Part shown: positions 60,265-64,000 of the stretch, piece after piece | Position numbering within the stretch: the stretch's first letter is position 1 | How the letters are laid out: the number at the start of each line of letters is the position of its first letter | DNA from: Climacium dendroides | Lineage: Eukaryota > Streptophyta > Bryopsida > Hypnales > Climaciaceae | DNA: 64,000 bases | NCBI GenBank assembly: GCA_950106755.1 | Contig: OX467086.1 | Location: forward strand, 27,794,001 to 27,858,000 | Reading direction: 5' to 3' | Notes under the pieces: generated by a model | Database searches by the model: none | What the model saw: the letters and a program-made list of their open reading frames with translations, nothing else | What the model was told of the DNA's origin: nothing | Position numbers and translations under genes: made by a program

Positions 60265-61630
60265 TTTGCAAATATTGTGCATCCACAAATGCTCAGTAGA
60301 AATTCAGAATATACAATGAGCGCGACTTCAGCAAACTATCCATCAAAATCTACTCTAGGGAATGGCGAGTGCTCACTTATGAGAGATTGTTCACCACTTG
60401 AATCACTACATAATTTCAACAAGGATTCAAGATAAGGAGTATCAATTGCCTAGTTACTAGTGGATTTAATTTTTTTCTAGTTATGATGAGAGAGATTTAG
60501 AAATGCACAAGAATTTTTTTTAGGTTTAGATGCATCAGAATTGAATGAATTGGAAATTTTGAATGGATATTTGCTTTTGGTGGCTTTGCGGATCTCCTCT
60601 AATTGAGAATTGAAGAGAGAAATTCAAGAATGATCATGCTACTAAGGTTTTGGATGATTATAAACTGCATAGCCATGCATGAAAAGCTTTGCAATTGTCT
60701 TGGAGAATTGTTTTGAGATGAGGAGTTTACCATTGTGGAAAATGTTGGAAAGATGATCTAAATGGTCATCACAAACTTGCATTGTATTACATTCAAAGAT
60801 AAATCTGTCTTGAAATTTGCATCTCTACCAAGGTACTATGATTTGTTCATGAACCATGCCAATAAACTTGTTATTCTTCTCAATAGTGGGCAACTATTTC
60901 TTCTTAAAAATCTACTATTTTCTCAATTTTTTTCCACAAAATAATGTCAATGTTGTTCTTACAAGTGTTTAATTGACTACTTAAATGTACATGCTATGCT
61001 ACTAACTTTATATTATTATATTCAATAGAGGCAACTTTCACAAAATCCATACTACTATTGTTATACAATAGAATTATTTTAGTGCATGGTGTCAAGACTA
61101 GTGGTTAGGTATGCACATAGAGAAAATATGCATCTAAAGTGGTTTAGAATGTAGGATACATTGCTCCATCTAAGCAAGTTGGATAGGAAGATACCTATTC
61201 TAATTGAAAAAATGTGCTTGAAATTAGGTCCACCTTCTATTTGTATACTTGACAATTATGCAATAAAAGAGGATATACTAAAAAGAGTTCTATTGCATAC
61301 AATGAAAAGATTGCAATCGTAGCATCCAACTCACACTTAGAGGCTGACAATGCAAATTTCTTGCATTGTTGGACTATACTTTTCTTACTCAAAAGTCTAA
61401 GCCCATTCATATGTAGTCTTGCATTCTGTCAAGAAATCTAATAAGTTAGTGTACAATCTATTACTAGTCGGCTTTATTTTTAGGGCAGATTTTCACACTA
61501 TCTAAAAGATGAAAGTTTGTTAAATTTCGTCTCAGCCTCTATAATTGCATCAATGTTGTGAAAGCTTGTGTCAGGTATTGTTTCAAAGACATCAACTAGT
61601 TACCATCAAGGCTTTTTTTTTTAAAATTTA
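60265..61630. other. AT-rich intergenic sequence, nothing recognised
   Basis: No gene or bounded repeat. A short frame at 60762-60944 is uninformative. Confidence 0.4.
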
Positions 61631-62172
61631 CTAGTGGTTGGTGCTTACTATGCTATGCATTCACCATTAGAATTTCATTAGAATTTCTATGTATTAGATA
61701 GAATGAAGAGCAAGAATTTCAATAAATCTTCAAATAAAAATTACTAAAATCTTCATATAATTCTTTTTTATAAATAAGCATATATTGATATAAACAACAG
61801 AAATTTAATGAATGATGAATGATATACATGCAATGATGAATATGGTAAAAGATACACATACATTAGAATGCATTAGAAATTTCACTCAATTGTTACAAAC
61901 AATGGCAACCTAAATAGAAGAATTTAAAGAAAAACCTTGTAAATCTCAAAAGCTTCGTGAACAATTTAATTGTTGTGAAATCCAAAATTGGTTCAATCTA
62001 ATAAATTTCTCAAATCATTTGGTAGTAGCAATAGAAAATTGAAATTAGAAGCTCAAAGCTCACAAAAGTATAAAATCATAGAAATGCAAAAGAAGTATAA
62101 AGCCATAGGATGATATTATATTTCTTTGTGATATTACAAAGGGACTTATGATTTTAGTGGTATGATAAAGTG
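61631..62172 (+). mobile_element. CTAG-TIR family element lacking its right terminus (copy D)
   Basis: Starts CTAGTGGTTGGTGCTTACTATGC and follows copies B and C closely, including ATGGCAACCTAAATAGAAGA and the block GTTGTGAAATCCAAAATTGG shared only with C. After AAGTATAAAGCCA it passes through a short divergent stretch into TTTGTGATATTACAAAGGGACTT ... GGTATGATA, the sequence that follows B and C outside their right terminus. The right TIR is therefore deleted while the flank is kept. Confidence 0.65.
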
Positions 62173-62761
62173 TCGGAATGGCGATATTATAAAATGTTTA
62201 AGTGGTGCTCTAAAATTGAGCATTCATCCATATATTTGAAAATAAATGATCACATTCACATATATCACATGTTTATAATTTTTTCATCCACAATCTAGTG
62301 ATTTCATCCATTTTTATTTATTTTTTCATTCAAAGTTCATTGACAAAATAACTTTATAATTTTTTGGCATTTTCTAGCTTTCTACCACCAATTTTTTTTT
62401 CTGGTGCAATCTAGCACTAGAAAGCCAAAGGAAAAAAAAAGCCTTCGTTACCATACATATGACCTACAAAGGACCTTTTGGATGTTCTGCCACTCTTGGT
62501 ATGGCTTCTCTGCAAAATTAAAACAGTGCAGAGCTATAAATTTGAAGTACCTGAAAACATACTGAATGCAAATGAAGCTAATACCGGTAGTTCACTGCAA
62601 AACTGACAATCCTTCAGTTACAAGTGGATTTGCATTCTAGCAATTGGACCCTTGATCGATCAAAGTCCTTCAGATTAAATAAAGCCCTTCCACGCCCCAC
62701 CACATGTACATCGATCATCCTGAGCCCGTCAAAAAATTGAGGATATGAGTTCATCGTAGTC
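62173..62761. other. Upstream region of the ELO exon
   Basis: AT-rich at first, then more balanced from about 62460. It presumably includes the original promoter and leader of the ELO-like gene. No TATA box is obvious. Confidence 0.4.
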
Positions 62762-63106
62762 ATGGATCTCCACGCCATTGAGCGGCTCTACACGGCGGTT
62801 GATGCAAAAATCACCCATGCAGTGTTCACCTGGTTCCGAGCTTCGTTCGGGGTAGAGCTCACGAGCACTCCCTTGACGAAAGGCTTGCTCGTGGGCAGCC
62901 CCACGCTCGCTGTGCTGGCGGCGTTGCTGTATGTTCTCATTGTCATTGGAGGGTTGCTTTGGATCCATGTAAGGGACTTGAAGTCACAGGTGAAGGAGCC
63001 GGTGGCGTTGCAGGTGTTGGCATTGGTGCATAACTTTGTTTGCACGGGGATCAGTCTGTACATGAGCGTCGGGATCGTGTACTAGGTAGTGAAGCATCGA
63101 TAAGTG
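62762..63106 (+). pseudogene. First exon of a PUFA-elongase-like ELO protein, interrupted by stops
   Basis: The ATG frame encodes 107 residues. FGVELTSTPLTKGL, then VIGGLLWIHVRDLK, VLALVHNFVC and SLYMSVGIVY match the N-terminal region of the ELO (GNS1/SUR4) condensing enzymes, best the moss and liverwort Delta-6 PUFA elongases. Those enzymes add two carbons to acyl-CoA in the ER membrane; the segments at ~44-68 and 84-105 would be the first membrane spans. In the family the sequence continues Y-Q-A-x-x-x-R-Y-S. Here it reads TAC TAG GTA GTG AAG CAT CGA TAA, so Gln and Tyr positions are stop codons. The HxxHH active site and the rest of the enzyme are absent. A splice donor at GATC|GTGTAC (63076) is a weak alternative that would avoid the stops. 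GC content is far above the neighbourhood. Confidence 0.7.
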
Positions 63107-63169
63107 GGCATGGATGGGATCAGATATATAGATTATTTATTAGTGGTGGTAGTCGTTCATCTTGATCTG

Positions 63170-63990
63170 CAATCTGAATGCTTAGGCCTGTTAATTACCC
63201 TGAAAACAACATAAATGCTTGAATGCTTGAAAGTTTGAATGTTTGAATGCTTGAATGTTCGATCGTATGTCAATATGTGTTTATTCTTAGAAGCAATTAG
63301 TAGACAAATACAATCCAAAAGTGTAGATAATAGCTGTGAAATTAGCGTGAAATTTGAAATTCTAGGACAGTTAGAATTGGAGTATTTTAGCAAGTAACCC
63401 AAGTCTGCATCGGAAGCAGTCTCTATATGAGTGTCGGGATTGTGTTCCAAACAGTGAAGCATCGAGAAGGTAGCTGGTAGATAGCTGGAATACTCGCTCA
63501 CCACTTCAATCTGATCAAATGCTTGAGTCATCACGAAAAGATGTACATAAATAACGTAATTTGAATGTTTGAAAGTTTGAATCCCGGTTAGAATATTTGG
63601 TTGTGTGGATTTGTACGTTTTCTTAGATATGGCAAAATTTAGGGAAAATGTAGGCAATGTTTGTGAAACCAGTGCATGTAAAATTTCAAATTGTGGCACA
63701 TTCGGTGGTATTTCAGCAGCACGAGGTGTTTGTGAAACCTTTGAAACCTTCAATCTGCATATCTACTGTACCTATTTTCCTCCCTGCTAAAATATGACAT
63801 AGTAGTTTGAATGTTTGTCTATTCGATTATTTGTCTACATGTGTTCTCAAATGTGGATAAACTTAGCCAAACAGTGTAGCCGATTCTTGTGAAACCAGTG
63901 TAAAATTTGAAATTTTAGCACGTTTATTAGTACTAATATTTTAGCAACTTGAAAGTATATATGAAACCACTGGCCCAGTGTGCATGGTTA
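63170..63990 (+). repeat. Tandem array of ~300-bp units including a second ELO exon tail
   Basis: Three diverged units share TTGAATGTTTGAA..., a TGTG-TTATTCTTAGA-type segment, GTGTAGxxAAT...TTGTGAAA-CAG-GT, AAATTTGAAATT-TAGCAC and TATTTTAGCA. The first begins near 63170, the second near 63480 and the third near 63790. Between units one and two (63405-63468) lies TGCATCGGAAGCAGTCTCTA ... GTGAAGCATCGAGAAG, a copy of the ELO exon end at 63041-63104. The array runs close to the window edge and may continue. Confidence 0.6.
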
Positions 63991-64000
63991 ATATGTTCAT

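Noticed and set aside
62762..63085. A complete small membrane protein of 107 residues
   Set aside because: The sequence matches only the N-terminal part of ELO elongases and stops where the family continues; calling it a finished protein is not justified.

Overview
The window is nuclear DNA from a land plant. It holds a few spliced GT-AG genes in long AT-rich stretches full of decayed transposons. The genes are a vacuolar proton pump subunit, a mitochondrial carrier and a probable plastid membrane protein. At the right edge is the first exon of an ELO-type fatty-acid elongase resembling those of mosses. That fragment, the AT-rich sequence and the fairly short introns suggest a bryophyte, possibly a moss, but another non-seed plant is not excluded. 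Nothing indicates bacterial, organellar or viral origin.

Layout. 1-10.7 kb has no gene: low-complexity DNA, a telomere-like minisatellite, a possible small CACTA-like MITE, a 2.06-kb non-autonomous CACTA element (5037-7091, TSD AAG), and a 1.6-kb array of about 28 near-palindromes based on CCAACTTGG. 10.7-14 kb has a broken multi-exon zinc-finger-like gene. 14.4-15.1 kb has a terminal-inverted-repeat element. 15.4-20.5 kb is an old Ty3/gypsy-like element with two diverged LTRs. 22.0-22.8 kb is a dead Tc1-type (DD34E) transposase. 25.5-27.0 kb (minus) is a three-exon plastid-protein gene with a 32-bp micro-exon. 28.6-30.6 kb carries copies of a TIR repeat, two in tandem. 31-36 kb is mostly repeats.

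36.2-39.4 kb (plus) is a complete coenzyme-A-type mitochondrial carrier gene with a GC-rich leader intron. 42.9-51.1 kb (minus) is a complete 18-exon V-ATPase subunit a gene. 51.5-53.8 kb is a gypsy-type fragment (LTR, leader, gag remnant). 54.1-55.0 kb and 59.0-60.3 kb are broken coding remnants. 56.06-56.37 kb is a perfectly delimited foldback MITE. 62.8-63.1 kb is the ELO exon, interrupted by stop codons and followed by a tandem array containing a second copy of its end.

The intact genes are unrelated housekeeping functions (endomembrane acidification, CoA import into mitochondria, a plastid membrane function) and form no cluster. I did not find a convincing new biological system. The most unexplained structures are the CCAACTTGG array, the ELO exon-tail duplication and the composite TIR repeat family. 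All exon joins were done by eye from splice sites, reading frame and family knowledge; no alignment was run.
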